Part shown: one piece after another, positions 47,585 to 63,469 of the stretch
How positions within the stretch are numbered: position 1 is the stretch's first letter
Layout of the letters: every line of letters starts with the position of its first letter
DNA from: Rhodocyclales bacterium
GTDB lineage: Bacteria; Pseudomonadota; Gammaproteobacteria; Burkholderiales; Rhodocyclaceae
Direction: 5' to 3'
Assembly: GCA_016215645.1 (NCBI GenBank)
Contig: JACRIX010000051.1
Coordinates: 54,523-118,522, forward strand
Length of the DNA: 64,000 nucleotides
Position numbers and translations under genes: made by a program
Notes under the pieces: generated by a model
What the model saw: the letters and a program-made list of their open reading frames with translations, nothing else
What the model was told of the DNA's origin: nothing
The model's database searches: none

Positions 47585-49950
47585 TGAATACCAGGATTCA
47601 GTGGCGGCGGGGCGTGGAATCTTCCGCCGCGCGAATGTTGTCGGCAAGCAGAAGGTACTGCGTTGCTGCACTAGTCTCGACCGGGGCGCTGCTTGCCAGC
47701 GCGGATTTGGCGCTTGCAGCGGACAATTCGATCAAGCAGATACAGGTGCGGAGGGATGGAGATCAGGTTTTGCTCAAGGTGCAACTCTCGGCGCCCCTGA
47801 AATCCTTGCCCGGCAATTGGAGCGTGGTGGATCCCCCACGGGTAGTGATCGATTTTCCGGATACTGACAATCAGACGGGACAGACGCTGCAACAGGTTGC
47901 AGAGGGTGATCTGAAGAGCCTTAATCTGGTACAGACGGACAAGCTGACCCGCATGGTGCTGAACCTGTTCCGGCCGACCAAGTTTTCCACTGAAATGGTT
48001 GGCGATGCCTTGTTCGTGAGATTGCAAGGACAGTCGCCACAGGCGTCGGTGCGCGAACCGGGCCCCAGCATATTCCAGCCCACCCCGGCGCCAGCGGCAG
48101 AAGGAAAGCCCGTGGGTGCCCCGGCTGACAATGCCGCCGTTCGCGACATCGTGTTCCGTCGCGGCGAAGACGGTCAGGCCAACATCATCATCGACCTGAC
48201 CGATGGCACGATCCCGATCGATGTCCGCCGCACCGCGACGGGAATTTCGGTCGAATTGCGCGATGTCGAACTGCCGGAGCGCCTGCAGAACCGACGGAAC
48301 GTGAACGACTTCGCCACGCCGGTCTCAAGCATTACGGCGAAGGCCTTGGGCAATGTGACCAACCTTGAAATTGCCGCGCGCGGACGCTGGTTCCACCAGG
48401 CCCACCTGGCGAACAACCAATTGACCATCGAGGTCCGCCCGATCCCGGTGGACGATGCCAACAAGCTGGTGCAAAGCGGGGAGCAAGGGCAGAAGATCTC
48501 GATCAACTTCTTTGAAGCCGACGCCACGATGGTGGTGCGCACGCTTGCCGAGATATCCGGCAAGAACATCATGATCGATCCGTCGCTGGCAGGAAGGCGC
48601 CTGACCATTTCGCTCGACAGCGTGCCTTACGATCAGGCGCTGGAAATCGTCATGACGCAGATCAATGCGGCGATGCGGGTACGGGACAACATCGTCTTGT
48701 TTGGCGATCGCGCGATCCTGCAAAAGCGCGACGAGGACATCGCCGATGCGACCGCGCGGGCCGCTGATATCGCGCAACTCGTTACCGAAGTGTTCCAGCT
48801 GAGTTACCTCAAGCCGACCGATTTCCAGAAGCTGTTGCTCGGCGCCAGCACGGGTGGATCGACCAACCAGACATCGTCTACCGGTGCTGCCGGAGCAAGC
48901 GGAGGCGGCCAGGCGTCGGGATCGAGTGGCGGCGGTTCAGCGGCGGGATCGGGCAGCGCCAACGTGTCCGGCGAATCCGTGCGCTCCACTACCTCCACTT
49001 CGGGAGCGCGCGGCGGCGGCAGCGTCATCCTTTCGCCGCGCGGCAAGATGTTCGCCCACGACGATTCCCGCAAATTGTTCGTCACCGATACCATTTCGGT
49101 GCTTGAGTCCGTCCGCAAGATGATCGCGGAAATGGACATTCCGACCAAGCAGGTGCTGATCGAGGCCCGGATTGTCGAAGCGACGACGGGATTCACCAAT
49201 TCCTTCGGTATCAGGATGAACGTGCTGAACTTCCAGCAGAGGGGCTATCAGGTTCCCGGCACCGATACCACCCGTGCCGTATTCACGAACGGGCCGGTCA
49301 ACACCGGGAACAGCCTGGATGTGTATGGCGCCAACCCGGTACCCTCGCTAACGGCCAGTACCAGCGTCTTCCGTCCCAGCTACACCCTTGCCGGGGCCGC
49401 CAACGTAGGAATGATGTTGTTCAACCAGGCGGCGACAAAAGTCGTGTCGCTTGAACTGCAGGCGGCAGAGTCTGACCAGAAGTCGCGAACGGTATCGGTA
49501 CCGCGCGTGGTCACCATGGATAACAAGGCAGCGACCATCAATCACACGGATTCGGTGTATATCCAGACGGGCGTCAACGCGCAGACCGGACTGCCTACCT
49601 ATAACCAGGTGTCGGCGCCGCTGACGCTTACGGTCACGCCGAAAATCAATCCGGACAACCGAATCGGCCTTGAACTGAGCATCGCCAAGGGTTCGATTAC
49701 CAACGCAACGACCGGTGCGCTTTCGTCGAATACCGTGACCACCAGTGTCATCGTCGAGAATGGTGGCACCGTGGTGATCGGTGGTTTGTCGACGGAAGCC
49801 GAATCCCAGGCGCAGGACAGGGTCCCGTTCCTTGGCGATCTGCCCTATGTCGGATTTTTGTTCAAGACCACGACCAAGAACACTTCGCGTGCCGAACTGC
49901 TCGTATTCATAACACCGCGCATCGTCAGCGAAGCCCTGACCCTGCGCTGA
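47584..49950 (+). CDS. pilQ: Type IV pilus secretin PilQ
   Basis: A 788-residue outer-membrane secretin. After the signal region (about 1-46) come two AMIN-type domains (about 50-145 and 185-285), which bind peptidoglycan. The N0/N1 domains follow (KISINFFEADATMVVRTLAE, then ITEVFQLSYLKPTDFQKLLL region). A Ser/Gly low-complexity insert lies near 420-475. The C-terminal secretin domain has the ARIVEATTGFTNSFGIRMN and VENGGTVVIGGL segments. AAGGAGG at 47571-47577 is an ideal ribosome-binding site and fixes the start at 47584. It ends 13 bp before a strong terminator. Confidence 0.97.
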   Translation: MNTRIQWRRGVESSAARMLSASRRYCVAALVSTGALLASADLALAADNSIKQIQVRRDGDQVLLKVQLSAPLKSLPGNWSVVDPPRVVIDFPDTDNQTGQTLQQVAEGDLKSLNLVQTDKLTRMVLNLFRPTKFSTEMVGDALFVRLQGQSPQASVREPGPSIFQPTPAPAAEGKPVGAPADNAAVRDIVFRRGEDGQANIIIDLTDGTIPIDVRRTATGISVELRDVELPERLQNRRNVNDFATPVSSITAKALGNVTNLEIAARGRWFHQAHLANNQLTIEVRPIPVDDANKLVQSGEQGQKISINFFEADATMVVRTLAEISGKNIMIDPSLAGRRLTISLDSVPYDQALEIVMTQINAAMRVRDNIVLFGDRAILQKRDEDIADATARAADIAQLVTEVFQLSYLKPTDFQKLLLGASTGGSTNQTSSTGAAGASGGGQASGSSGGGSAAGSGSANVSGESVRSTTSTSGARGGGSVILSPRGKMFAHDDSRKLFVTDTISVLESVRKMIAEMDIPTKQVLIEARIVEATTGFTNSFGIRMNVLNFQQRGYQVPGTDTTRAVFTNGPVNTGNSLDVYGANPVPSLTASTSVFRPSYTLAGAANVGMMLFNQAATKVVSLELQAAESDQKSRTVSVPRVVTMDNKAATINHTDSVYIQTGVNAQTGLPTYNQVSAPLTLTVTPKINPDNRIGLELSIAKGSITNATTGALSSNTVTTSVIVENGGTVVIGGLSTEAESQAQDRVPFLGDLPYVGFLFKTTTKNTSRAELLVFITPRIVSEALTLR

Positions 49951-49963
49951 GCCGAAGCCATCG

Positions 49964-49994
49964 GGGGCCGGCGCTTGCCGGCCCCTTTGTTTTT
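49964..49994 (+). terminator. Intrinsic terminator of the pil operon
   Basis: A perfect 9-bp stem (GGGGCCGGC at 49964-49972 with GCCGGCCCC at 49977-49985), a GCTT loop and then TTTGTTTTT. This separates pilMNOPQ from aroKB. Confidence 0.9.
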
Positions 49995-50013
49995 GCACTG
50001 CTACAATTCGGCG

Positions 50014-50541
50014 GTGAATTCACGCAACAACATATTTCTCGTGGGCATGCCGGGGGCGGGCAAGACGACCGTCGGCAGGCAGCTTGCGCGTCGCATGCAG
50101 CGCAGCTTCATCGACGCCGATCACGAGATCGAAGCGCGAACCGGTGTGCGCATACCCTTGATTTTCGACATCGAAGGCGAACAGGGCTTTCGGGATCGGG
50201 AGAGCAAGGTCATCGAGGATCTGGCGGCAAGCCATGACCTGGTGGTTGCCACCGGTGGCGGCGCTGTCTTGCGTCCCGAAAATCGTGCCGCTTTACGCCA
50301 GGGGGGCACGGTAATCTACCTGAATGCCGCCCCAGGGCTGCTTTATGAAAGAACCAGGCTCGATCCCAATCGTCCCCTTTTGCAGGTCGACGACCCGCGC
50401 AAAAAGCTGGAAGATCTCTTCGCCCAACGCGACCCTCTGTATCGCGAGGTCGCCGACATCATCGTGAATAGCCTGGGTGGAAGCATCGGCCAGTTGGTCA
50501 AGCAAGTTGAACGTCAGCTGCAAAAGCAATGCGTCGCTTGA
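50014..50541 (+). CDS. aroK: Shikimate kinase AroK
   Basis: A 175-residue cytosolic P-loop kinase phosphorylating shikimate at O3. Walker A is [15 protein letters not shown] (about 11-25), the shikimate-binding Asp/Arg pattern includes [13 protein letters not shown] and [12 protein letters not shown], and [15 protein letters not shown] is the glycine-rich motif. DPNRPLLQ is the lid region. GTG 50014 is chosen: an in-frame ATG does not exist nearby, and the longer frame to 49975 begins inside the pil terminator. A TACAAT hexamer at 50002-50007 is a possible -10 box, which would leave almost no leader. It overlaps aroB by 13 nt. Confidence 0.94.
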   Translation: MNSRNNIFLVGMPGAGKTTVGRQLARRMQRSFIDADHEIEARTGVRIPLIFDIEGEQGFRDRESKVIEDLAASHDLVVATGGGAVLRPENRAALRQGGTVIYLNAAPGLLYERTRLDPNRPLLQVDDPRKKLEDLFAQRDPLYREVADIIVNSLGGSIGQLVKQVERQLQKQCVA

Positions 50542-51623
50542 ACGTCGCCCTCGCCGATCGCAGCTACCCGATCCTCATCGGAAGGGGGCTGCTTGCGAAG
50601 GCCGAGATCGTTCGCGAACACTTGCGGGCCCCGCGGATTGCCCTGGTCAGCAACGTCACCGTGGCGCCTCTGTATCGGGCATCGCTGGAACATGCGCTGG
50701 CGACGCTCGGCGTCGACGTGACGCCCATCATTCTTCCCGACGGCGAGGCTTACAAGACATGGGAGTCGTTGAACCAGATATTCGACGCCCTGCTACTCGC
50801 GCGCTGTGACCGGGCAACGACGATTGTTGCGCTCGGGGGCGGGGTCATCGGCGACCTGGCCGGATTTGCCGCGGCCAGTTACCAGCGCGGCGTGCCGTTC
50901 ATCCAGATTCCCACCACATTGCTCTCGCAGGTGGATTCCTCGGTGGGAGGCAAGACCGGCATCAACCATCCTCGGGGCAAGAACATGGTCGGCGCCTTCT
51001 GGCAACCGAAACTTGTTCTTGCGGACACCGACACCCTGCAAACCTTGCCGGCGCGCGAACTTTCCGCGGGTATGGCCGAGGTGATCAAGTACGGCCTGAT
51101 CCGCGATCTGCCGTTCCTCGAATGGCTTGAGGCCAACATGGAGGGGTTGATGTCGCGCGACGGAGAACTGCTGGCGCAGGCCGTGGAGCGCTCCTGTGCC
51201 AACAAGGCCGAAGTCGTCGCGGCGGACGAATTCGAAACGGCGAAGGAGGGCGGGCGGGCGCTCCTGAACCTCGGCCACACTTTTGGCCACGCCATTGAGA
51301 CCGGGATGGGGTACGGTCAGTGGCTGCATGGCGAGGCGGTCGGCGCCGGCATGGTGATGGCTGCCGAGTTGTCGCGCCGGCTGGGTTGGATTGCACAAGC
51401 CGATGTAGATCGCATCGTCTCGCTACTGAAGCGCGCTAACATTCCGGTGCGCGGTCCCCGGCTTGGTGCGGCCCGCTACCTCGACTTGATGTCGCATGAC
51501 AAAAAAGTGATTGCCGGAAGCCTGCGCCTGATTCTGCTCAAGGGCACGGCCAATGCGGTCACCAGTGCCGAGGCGCCGCGCGAGGAGATCGCCGCCGCGA
51601 TCGATGCCTGCTGCGATGCCTGA
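50529..51623 (+). CDS. aroB: 3-dehydroquinate synthase AroB
   Basis: A 364-residue NAD- and zinc-dependent enzyme making 3-dehydroquinate from DAHP, step two of the shikimate pathway. Key blocks are [19 protein letters not shown] (about 98-116), [20 protein letters not shown] (about 124-143), the zinc-ligand segments [11 protein letters not shown] and [11 protein letters not shown] (about 246-256), and [14 protein letters not shown]. The aroK-aroB-dgt genes overlap one another and are co-transcribed in this lineage. Confidence 0.97.
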   Translation: MRRLNVALADRSYPILIGRGLLAKAEIVREHLRAPRIALVSNVTVAPLYRASLEHALATLGVDVTPIILPDGEAYKTWESLNQIFDALLLARCDRATTIVALGGGVIGDLAGFAAASYQRGVPFIQIPTTLLSQVDSSVGGKTGINHPRGKNMVGAFWQPKLVLADTDTLQTLPARELSAGMAEVIKYGLIRDLPFLEWLEANMEGLMSRDGELLAQAVERSCANKAEVVAADEFETAKEGGRALLNLGHTFGHAIETGMGYGQWLHGEAVGAGMVMAAELSRRLGWIAQADVDRIVSLLKRANIPVRGPRLGAARYLDLMSHDKKVIAGSLRLILLKGTANAVTSAEAPREEIAAAIDACCDA

Positions 51624-52740
51624 ACTCGCACCCTACGCCGTCGATGACGGCAATAGCCGCGGCCGCGCCCATGCCGAGCCGCGCCCCAAGGCCCGCAGCG
51701 AGTTCCAGCGTGACCGCGATCGCATTGTCCACTCGACGGCATTCCGGCGACTTGAATACAAGACGCAGGTCTTCGTCAATCACGAGGGCGACCTGTTCCG
51801 CACGCGTTTGACCCACAGTATCGAAGTTGCCCAGATAGCGCGTTCGGTGGCGCGCAGCTTGCAACTGAATGATGATCTCGCCGAAGCCATTGCCCTGGCA
51901 CATGACCTCGGACACACGCCGTTCGGCCACGCCGGACAGGACGCATTGAACGAGTGCATGCAGGGACATGGTGGCTTCGAGCACAACCTGCAAAGCCTGC
52001 GCATCGTCGACCGGCTGGAAGAGCGCTATGGCGCTTTCGATGGCCTCAACCTGATGTTCGAAACTCGCGAGGGCATCCTCAAGCATTGCTCGCCGGCCCG
52101 CGCCAGGGAGATCGGCGACCTTGGCCGCCGCTTTCTGGAAGGCCGGCGCCCCTCGCTCGAAGCGCAGATCTGCAACCTGGCGGACGAAATTGCCTACAAC
52201 AATCATGACGTGGATGATGGCCTGCGCTCCGGTGTCCTGACCCTCGAACAATTGCAGGAAATTACCCTGTTCGCCCGTCACGCCGCCGAAGTCGATGCCG
52301 AGTTTCCCCACATTGCAGGCCGTCGTCGGGTTCATGAAACGATCCGCCGCATGATTGATGCGCAGGTCACCGACCTTCTGGCCGAATCGGCGCGCCGCAT
52401 CGTTGCGGCGGCCCCCGCGTCATTGGCCGACGTGAACAATGCGCCGGAGTTGATTGGATTTACCGAGGCGATGAAACAGGAAAATCACGCGCTCAAGTCC
52501 TTCCTGCGCGAACATCTCTACCGCCACTTCGAAGTGCTGCGCATGACCGCGAAAGCGCGCCGGGTAATTCAGGATCTGTTCGGTGCCTTTGTTGCGGATC
52601 AACGACTATTGCCGCCCCAGTACCAGGCCATGGCTGCCGCAGCCAGCATCCAGCGCGCGACGGCCGATTACATTGCCGGAATGACCGACCGCTACTCGAT
52701 GAAGGAGCACCGCCGGCTGTTTGCGGTGAGTGAGTTCTAG
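51616..52740 (+). CDS. dgt: Deoxyguanosinetriphosphate triphosphohydrolase-like protein
   Basis: A 374-residue HD-superfamily dNTP triphosphohydrolase (type 2 subfamily), cleaving dGTP or other dNTPs to nucleoside and triphosphate. Family text is [15 protein letters not shown] (about 35-49), [17 protein letters not shown] (about 56-72), [18 protein letters not shown] (about 93-110; the HD pair) and [19 protein letters not shown] (about 190-208; the metal Asp). ATG 51616 overlaps the aroB stop; another in-frame ATG 12 nt upstream is equally possible. Confidence 0.93.
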   Translation: MPELAPYAVDDGNSRGRAHAEPRPKARSEFQRDRDRIVHSTAFRRLEYKTQVFVNHEGDLFRTRLTHSIEVAQIARSVARSLQLNDDLAEAIALAHDLGHTPFGHAGQDALNECMQGHGGFEHNLQSLRIVDRLEERYGAFDGLNLMFETREGILKHCSPARAREIGDLGRRFLEGRRPSLEAQICNLADEIAYNNHDVDDGLRSGVLTLEQLQEITLFARHAAEVDAEFPHIAGRRRVHETIRRMIDAQVTDLLAESARRIVAAAPASLADVNNAPELIGFTEAMKQENHALKSFLREHLYRHFEVLRMTAKARRVIQDLFGAFVADQRLLPPQYQAMAAAASIQRATADYIAGMTDRYSMKEHRRLFAVSEF

Positions 52741-52764
52741 GCCTGATTGCTGCGTTGCAGCGTA

Positions 52765-52793
52765 TTGAATTCCACCTCTTTTGGCGGTATATT
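52765..52793 (+). promoter_or_regulatory. Candidate sigma70 promoter of gltB
   Basis: TTGAAT (52765-52770), exactly 17 bp, then TATATT (52788-52793). This predicts a transcript start near 52800, giving a leader of about 118 nt before the gltB ATG. Confidence 0.6.
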
Positions 52794-52797
52794 TAAA

Positions 52798-52856
52798 CGT
52801 CCGCCAGTTTCGGCGGAACGTCCAAGGCCGGGGAGAGGCAACACCCCGGCTTTTTT
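52798..52856 (+). terminator. Two hairpins with a U-tract in the gltB leader (possible attenuator)
   Basis: Hairpin 1 spans 52798-52820 (CGT-CCGCC with GGCGG-A-ACG, one bulged A). Hairpin 2 has a 7-bp stem GCCGGGG/CCCCGGC (52827-52833 with 52844-52850) followed by six Ts, an intrinsic terminator. It lies downstream of the predicted gltB promoter and upstream of the gene. GGCCGG (52826-52831) can instead pair with CCGGCC (52858-52863), which would break the terminator. It could also simply end transcripts from dgt. Confidence 0.6.
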
Positions 52857-52917
52857 GCCGGCCGCGTTTTGCAGATATTTCGGCCGATTGCCGGTCGCAT
52901 TTCCGAGGAAAGACACG

Positions 52918-57450
<4,533 letters not shown>

Positions 57451-57468
57451 ACAGGGCATTCCCCCCGG

Positions 57469-57489
57469 CCCCCTTGCCTGGCAAGGGGG
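57469..57489. repeat. Palindromic hairpin between gltB and gltD
   Basis: CCCCCTTGCC (57469-57478), one T, and GGCAAGGGGG (57480-57489) form a 21-nt near-perfect palindrome 19 bp after the gltB stop. No U-tract follows. It may stabilise the gltB mRNA end or be an intergenic repeat of the REP type; no second copy was seen in this window. Confidence 0.5.
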
Positions 57490-57541
57490 TGACGATGGTT
57501 CAGTCGCCGTGCTGCGCGCGCCGACTTCCGTGCATTGACTC

Positions 57542-57574
57542 GCTGCCTCTTTGGGGCGGCCCTGCGGAGGCAGC
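57542..57574 (+). promoter_or_regulatory. Stem that encloses the gltD ribosome-binding site
   Basis: GCTGCCTC (57542-57549) and GAGGCAGC (57567-57574) are perfectly complementary (8 bp). The gltD Shine-Dalgarno GGAGG (57566-57570) is therefore largely inside the stem, with the ATG at 57578 just outside. This could lower gltD translation relative to gltB or make it depend on a regulator. Confidence 0.5.
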
Positions 57575-57577
57575 ATA

Positions 57578-59053
<1,476 letters not shown>

Positions 59054-59060
59054 GCACGCC

Positions 59061-60374
59061 TTGAACGTCGTCATCCTCGCCGCGGGCAAGGGCAAGCGGA
59101 TGCACTCCGACTTGCCCAAGGTGCTGCATCCGCTGGCGGGCAAGGCCCTGCTGGCCCACGTCATCGATACCGCCCGCCAGCTGGGCGCTGCGCGCATCTG
59201 CGTAGTCTATGGCCATGGCGGCGAGCAGGTGCGTGAAGCGCTCGATGCCCCGGACCTGAGCTGGGCCAAGCAGGAGCCGCAACTCGGCACCGGGCATGCC
59301 GTAATGCAGGCGTTGCCGCATCTCGCCGTATCCTCAGCGCCGACTCTCGTACTTTATGGCGACGTCCCGCTGACGCGGGCCGCGACGCTGCGCCGCCTGA
59401 TCGATGCTGCCGGTGACGATTCCCTCGGCCTGCTCACCGCCCGTGTCGACAATCCGCATGGCTATGGACGAATTGTGCGCGTCGGCGGCGAGGTCGTGCG
59501 CATCGTCGAGGAAAAGGATGCCGACGACGCAGAGCGCGCCATCCACGAAATCAACACCGGCATCCTCGTCGCCCCGACGGCGGCACTGGCGCGCTGGCTG
59601 CCGACCCTGGGCAAGCGCAATGCCCAGGGCGAGTATTACCTGACCGACATCGTTGCCCTGGCCGTGGCCGAAGGCATGCCGGTGGTCACCGCCCACCCGG
59701 ATGCCAACTGGGAGACCGAGGGCGTCAATGGCAAAGTGCAACTCGCACAGCTCGAGCGGATCTTCCAACGCAACCTGGCCGAGCGCCTGCTGGAGCAGGG
59801 CGTCACCCTGGCCGATCCCTCGCGCATCGACGTGCGCGGCGAACTGGTCTGCGGCCGCGACGTCAGCATTGACGTCAATTGCGTGTTCGAGGGGCGCGTG
59901 GTGCTTGGTGACGGCGTGCGCATCAAGGCCAACTGCGTGCTGGAGGACGCCGTGGTCGGCGCCGGCAGCATCGTCGGCCCCTTCGCACGCCTGCGCCCCG
60001 GCACCGAGCTGGGCCGCGAGGTGCACATCGGCAATTTCGTCGAGGTCAAGAATTCGACGATCGCCGACCAGTCCAAGGCCAACCACCTGGCCTACGTCGG
60101 CGATGCCACCATCGGCCGCCGCGTCAATGTCGGCGCCGGCACCATCACCTGCAACTACGATGGCGCCAACAAGTTTCGTACTGTGATCGAGGATGACGTC
60201 TTCATCGGCTCGGACACGCAACTGGTGGCGCCGGTCACCGTCGGCCGCGGCGCCACGCTGGGTGCCGGCACTACGCTGACGCGCGATGCACCCCCTGATC
60301 AGCTCACCGTGTCGCGCGCCAGGCAGGTGTCGATTCCCGGCTGGAAGCGCCCCGTCAAGAAGAAAAAGGACTGA
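59061..60374 (+). CDS. glmU: Bifunctional UDP-N-acetylglucosamine pyrophosphorylase / glucosamine-1-phosphate acetyltransferase GlmU
   Basis: A 437-residue enzyme making UDP-GlcNAc for peptidoglycan and LPS. The N-terminal uridyltransferase domain starts with [20 protein letters not shown] (residues 3-22) and has [13 protein letters not shown] and YGDVPLT. The C-terminal left-handed beta-helix (about 240-420) has the hexapeptide pattern and the acetyltransferase segment [20 protein letters not shown], then [14 protein letters not shown]. The start is TTG at 59061; no ATG is available near the conserved N-terminus. It is followed after 3 bp by glmS, the preceding pathway enzyme. Confidence 0.96.
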   Translation: MNVVILAAGKGKRMHSDLPKVLHPLAGKALLAHVIDTARQLGAARICVVYGHGGEQVREALDAPDLSWAKQEPQLGTGHAVMQALPHLAVSSAPTLVLYGDVPLTRAATLRRLIDAAGDDSLGLLTARVDNPHGYGRIVRVGGEVVRIVEEKDADDAERAIHEINTGILVAPTAALARWLPTLGKRNAQGEYYLTDIVALAVAEGMPVVTAHPDANWETEGVNGKVQLAQLERIFQRNLAERLLEQGVTLADPSRIDVRGELVCGRDVSIDVNCVFEGRVVLGDGVRIKANCVLEDAVVGAGSIVGPFARLRPGTELGREVHIGNFVEVKNSTIADQSKANHLAYVGDATIGRRVNVGAGTITCNYDGANKFRTVIEDDVFIGSDTQLVAPVTVGRGATLGAGTTLTRDAPPDQLTVSRARQVSIPGWKRPVKKKKD

Positions 60375-60377
60375 GTC

Positions 60378-62204
60378 ATGTGCGGCATCGTAGCGGCGAC
60401 GGCAGCACGCAACATCGTTCCGGTGCTGATTGAGGGCCTGCTGAAACTCGAATATCGCGGCTATGACTCCGCCGGCCTGGCCCTGCTCAATCCGACCCTG
60501 ACACGTCTGCGCAGTGTCGGCCGCGTCGCTGAACTTGCCGCGCAGGCCGAGGGCCAGGTGGCGCATCACGGCATCGCCCACACGCGCTGGGCCACCCACG
60601 GCGTGCCCTCGGAACGCAACGCCCACCCGCACGTCTCGGCCGGCCTCGCCGTGGTGCATAACGGCATCATCGAGAACTATGCCGAGCTGAAGCAGGAGTT
60701 GATCGCCGCCGGTTATGCCTTCACCTCGGACACCGATACCGAGGTGATTGCCCACCTGATCCAGGAGACGCTGAAATCCAGCGCCGACCTGTTCGAGGCG
60801 GTGCAACGCAGCACGGCCCGCCTCATCGGCGCCTATGCCATTGCCGTGCTGCGCGAATGGGACGAGACGATCGTTGTTGCCCGACATGGCGCGCCCCTGT
60901 TGCTGGGCCTGGGCCAGGGTGAAGATGGCGGCAACTATGCCGCGTCGGATGCGTCGGCCCTGCTGCAGGTGACGCGGCGCATGATCTACCTCGAAGAGGG
61001 TGATGTCGCCGAACTGCGTCGCGATGCAATCCGGATAGTCGGCGCTGGTGGTACGGCGGTGGAACGCCCGGCGCATGAAAGCACGCTCTCCGCCGATGAC
61101 GTCGAGCTGGGCGAATACACGCATTACATGCAGAAGGAGATCTTCGAGCAACCGCAGGCCCTGGCCGCGACCCTCGAATTGATCGGCGGCGCGCAGGCCA
61201 TCAGCCCCAACCTGTTCGGCGTCGCCGCGCCGGAAATGCTGGGCGGCGTGCGCTCGGTGCTGGTCCTCGCCTGCGGCACCAGCTTCCATGCCGGCCTGGT
61301 GGCGCGCTACTGGATCGAACAGCTGGCGGGCATTCCCTGCAGCGTCGAGATTGCCAGCGAATACCGCTACCGCGCCTCGGTCCCCAACCCGGAACAACTC
61401 GTCGTCGCCATTTCGCAATCGGGCGAAACGGCCGATACCCTGGCGTCGATCAAGCACGCCAAGGCCCAGGGCATGGGCCGTACGCTGGCCATTTGCAACG
61501 TGCCGGAATCGGCCATTGTGCGCGAATGTGCACTGCGCTTCCTCACCCGCGCCGGTCCGGAAATCGGTGTCGCTTCGACCAAAGCCTTCACTACCCAGCT
61601 CGCGGCGCTGTTCCTGCTGGCGGTGACACTCGCCAAGCAATCCGGGCGACTGGCGCCGGAGCAAGAGACAAGCTACCTTGCCGCCTTGCGCCACTTGCCG
61701 GTGGCGGTACAAAAGGTGCTGGCGCTGGAGGACGCGATCAAGGCCTGGGCGGAACGCTTCGCCGACAAGCAGCATGCGCTGTTCCTCGGCCGTGGTCACC
61801 ACTATCCGATTGCGCTGGAAGGCGCGCTGAAGCTCAAGGAAATCTCCTACATCCATGCCGAGGGCTACCCGGCCGGAGAACTCAAGCACGGCCCCCTGGC
61901 GCTGGTTGACAAGAACATGCCGGTGATCAGCATCGCGCCGAATGACGCCCTGCTGGAAAAGCTCAAATCGAATCTCAAGGAAGTCGCCGCGCGCGGCGGC
62001 GAGCTGTATGTCTTTGCCGATGCGGATTCGGTGGTCGATGAAGAGCCCGGTGTACACATCCTGCGCCTGCCCGAGCATTACGGCCTGTTATCGCCGGTAC
62101 TGCATGTCGTGCCGCTGCAACTGCTGTCCTACCACGTCGCCCTGGTCAAGGGCACGGATGTGGACAAGCCGCGCAACCTGGCGAAAAGCGTCACCGTCGA
62201 GTAA
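60378..62204 (+). CDS. glmS: Glutamine-fructose-6-phosphate aminotransferase GlmS
   Basis: A 608-residue enzyme making glucosamine-6-phosphate from fructose-6-phosphate and glutamine. The class II glutaminase begins MCGIVAATA with the catalytic Cys at position 2. Other motifs are [22 protein letters not shown] (here [12 protein letters not shown]) and [12 protein letters not shown]. Two SIS domains bind the sugar ([33 protein letters not shown], and later [20 protein letters not shown]). The C-terminus ends in [12 protein letters not shown], as in the family. glmU and glmS are adjacent and consecutive in one pathway. Confidence 0.97.
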   Translation: MCGIVAATAARNIVPVLIEGLLKLEYRGYDSAGLALLNPTLTRLRSVGRVAELAAQAEGQVAHHGIAHTRWATHGVPSERNAHPHVSAGLAVVHNGIIENYAELKQELIAAGYAFTSDTDTEVIAHLIQETLKSSADLFEAVQRSTARLIGAYAIAVLREWDETIVVARHGAPLLLGLGQGEDGGNYAASDASALLQVTRRMIYLEEGDVAELRRDAIRIVGAGGTAVERPAHESTLSADDVELGEYTHYMQKEIFEQPQALAATLELIGGAQAISPNLFGVAAPEMLGGVRSVLVLACGTSFHAGLVARYWIEQLAGIPCSVEIASEYRYRASVPNPEQLVVAISQSGETADTLASIKHAKAQGMGRTLAICNVPESAIVRECALRFLTRAGPEIGVASTKAFTTQLAALFLLAVTLAKQSGRLAPEQETSYLAALRHLPVAVQKVLALEDAIKAWAERFADKQHALFLGRGHHYPIALEGALKLKEISYIHAEGYPAGELKHGPLALVDKNMPVISIAPNDALLEKLKSNLKEVAARGGELYVFADADSVVDEEPGVHILRLPEHYGLLSPVLHVVPLQLLSYHVALVKGTDVDKPRNLAKSVTVE

Positions 62205-62486
62205 GGGCCATCATTGCCAACCTGTCGAGCTGTATTCTGGTGGGGCAACGAAGCGCGTCGCGACCGATTCTCTGATTCTCTCGGAGGTTATGCGCAGCGC
62301 GCCGGATGACACGCTCGAAGAATTGAAATGGCGGCATCAAGGGTGAATGCTCCCGAAAAACCTCCAAGGCCATCAGTGTGAGAACGGAATTGGCCATAGC
62401 GGCCCGCCGCTGGAGAATACGGATCAAAGCCAAATTTCACACTGGTCTCTTCGGAATATCGACAGTTTGGCGAACTTCGTGCCGGT
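62205..62486. other. 282-bp gap with no recognised gene; contains an inverted repeat
   Basis: Between the convergent glmS and hemerythrin genes. It looks less GC-rich than the flanks. AGTGTGA (62375-62381) and TCACACT (62437-62443) form an inverted repeat 69 bp end to end. Short frames exist on both strands but none has a convincing ribosome-binding site or recognisable domain. No clear terminator was found. It could be a decayed small insertion. Confidence 0.4.
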
Positions 62487-63086
62487 TCAATGCTTTCCAC
62501 CCATGCCAATTGGTTCAGGCACCATATGGACTATGCGGCGAAACAAGGTTTCGAATTCGTTGGCCGTGTCGTTTGCGTACATCGGGTCGTGATTCGAACG
62601 AAATCCCTCCAGCGCTGCCTCCCAGTCGGCATCGGAAAGGACTCGTTCCGCCAGCGGCAGGATCAGTGTCTCTTCGCGCATCATGTGGCCCCAGTAGAAC
62701 TGCGCATAGCGGTCGACGACGCCGAGAAATTCGCGGTCGGCGCCGGGGGCCCTGGCGGCAAGCCGATTGAGTGCCGTCGAAAGGCTCGCTGCACGTTCCT
62801 CGCTGGCCTGGTGCTCGATTTCCAGCGCGTCGATCACATCGCCCGACTCGCGCGTCCGTGTACGCAAAGGGGCAAACAGGTACTTGTCCTCCGCGGGATG
62901 GTGGAGTCGCTCGGAAAACTGGGTCAGGTAGTGAACAATCGCCCCCAGCAAAGTCATGTCCGGTGTGCCGCCCTTGACGATGCGCTTCGCCAGGAACTCC
63001 AGCGCGTGGACCACGGCAGCCATCGAACGATGTTCGTCGCGAACGTAGGCCAGGGCCTTGTGTCTGGTGCTGTCACCTTGGGTCAT
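62487..63086 (-). CDS. Hemerythrin HHE-domain protein
   Basis: A 199-residue cytosolic four-helix-bundle protein binding a di-iron centre. Ligand-type residues appear in DEHRSMAAVVHALEFLA (about 14-30), QFSERLHHPAEDKYLFAPL (about 51-69, H-H-x3-E pattern), LEIEHQASEE (about 82-91) and YWGHMMREETLILPLAE (about 123-139). Such proteins bind O2 or NO or help repair iron centres. ATG 63086 overlaps the Rieske gene stop (ATGA) and gives the normal N-terminus; the frame upstream is antisense-like Arg-rich sequence. It is the last gene of the minus-strand operon entering from the window's right edge. Confidence 0.88.
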   Translation of the reverse strand: MTQGDSTRHKALAYVRDEHRSMAAVVHALEFLAKRIVKGGTPDMTLLGAIVHYLTQFSERLHHPAEDKYLFAPLRTRTRESGDVIDALEIEHQASEERAASLSTALNRLAARAPGADREFLGVVDRYAQFYWGHMMREETLILPLAERVLSDADWEAALEGFRSNHDPMYANDTANEFETLFRRIVHMVPEPIGMGGKH

Positions 63087-63469
63087 GCTGTCTCCATCCC
63101 GTGATGGCGGCTGCCGAAGTACACCTCTCCGCCGTGGCAATAGGCAGGAAGCGCCGTCAGCCCGGTGCCTGCACACGGCCCATCGATGCATTCGCCACTG
63201 TCGAACCTGAAGAAGGCGGTGTGATGGGCGCACATGATCAATCCTTCCGATGCGATGAAGTTCTGCGGCTCATAGTTCAAGGGCAGGGAGAAATGCGGGC
63301 AGCGATTCACATACGCCCACACCCGCGACTCCTGGCGCAGCAGCAGGATCTTGAAGTTTTCCTTGCCGGCGCCGAATGTCACTTCGAGGCCGCCGCCGTC
63401 GGGGATGTCCGCGATGGCACACAAGCGCGCGCCATTCGCCGGACAATCAGGATGCTGTCGCCATGTCAT
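63083..63469 (-). CDS. Rieske [2Fe-2S] ferredoxin-like protein
   Basis: A 128-residue small soluble ferredoxin. The Rieske ligands are C-x-H in NRCPHFSLPLNYEP (about 63-76) and C-x2-H in GLIMCAHHTAFFRF (about 84-97). The order ADIPDGGGLEVTFGAG, then HTAFFRFDSGECIDGPCAGT, matches NirD/BphF-type domains. It may deliver electrons to an oxygenase or reductase encoded nearby or elsewhere. ATG 63469 was chosen because upstream codons are the out-of-frame shadow of the YciI-like gene. It overlaps that gene by 23 nt and the hemerythrin gene by 4. Confidence 0.88.
   Translation of the reverse strand: MTWRQHPDCPANGARLCAIADIPDGGGLEVTFGAGKENFKILLLRQESRVWAYVNRCPHFSLPLNYEPQNFIASEGLIMCAHHTAFFRFDSGECIDGPCAGTGLTALPAYCHGGEVYFGSRHHGMETA

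Noticed and set aside
50002..50016. Leaderless transcription of aroK from TACAAT
   Set aside because: There is no -35 box at the right distance, because that position is inside the pil terminator stem. The hexamer alone is weak evidence.
62191..62509. Overlapping short minus-strand frames after glmS that could be a transposase remnant
   Set aside because: No catalytic motif or family match could be recognised and no start signal is present; kept only as a possible decayed insertion in the findings.
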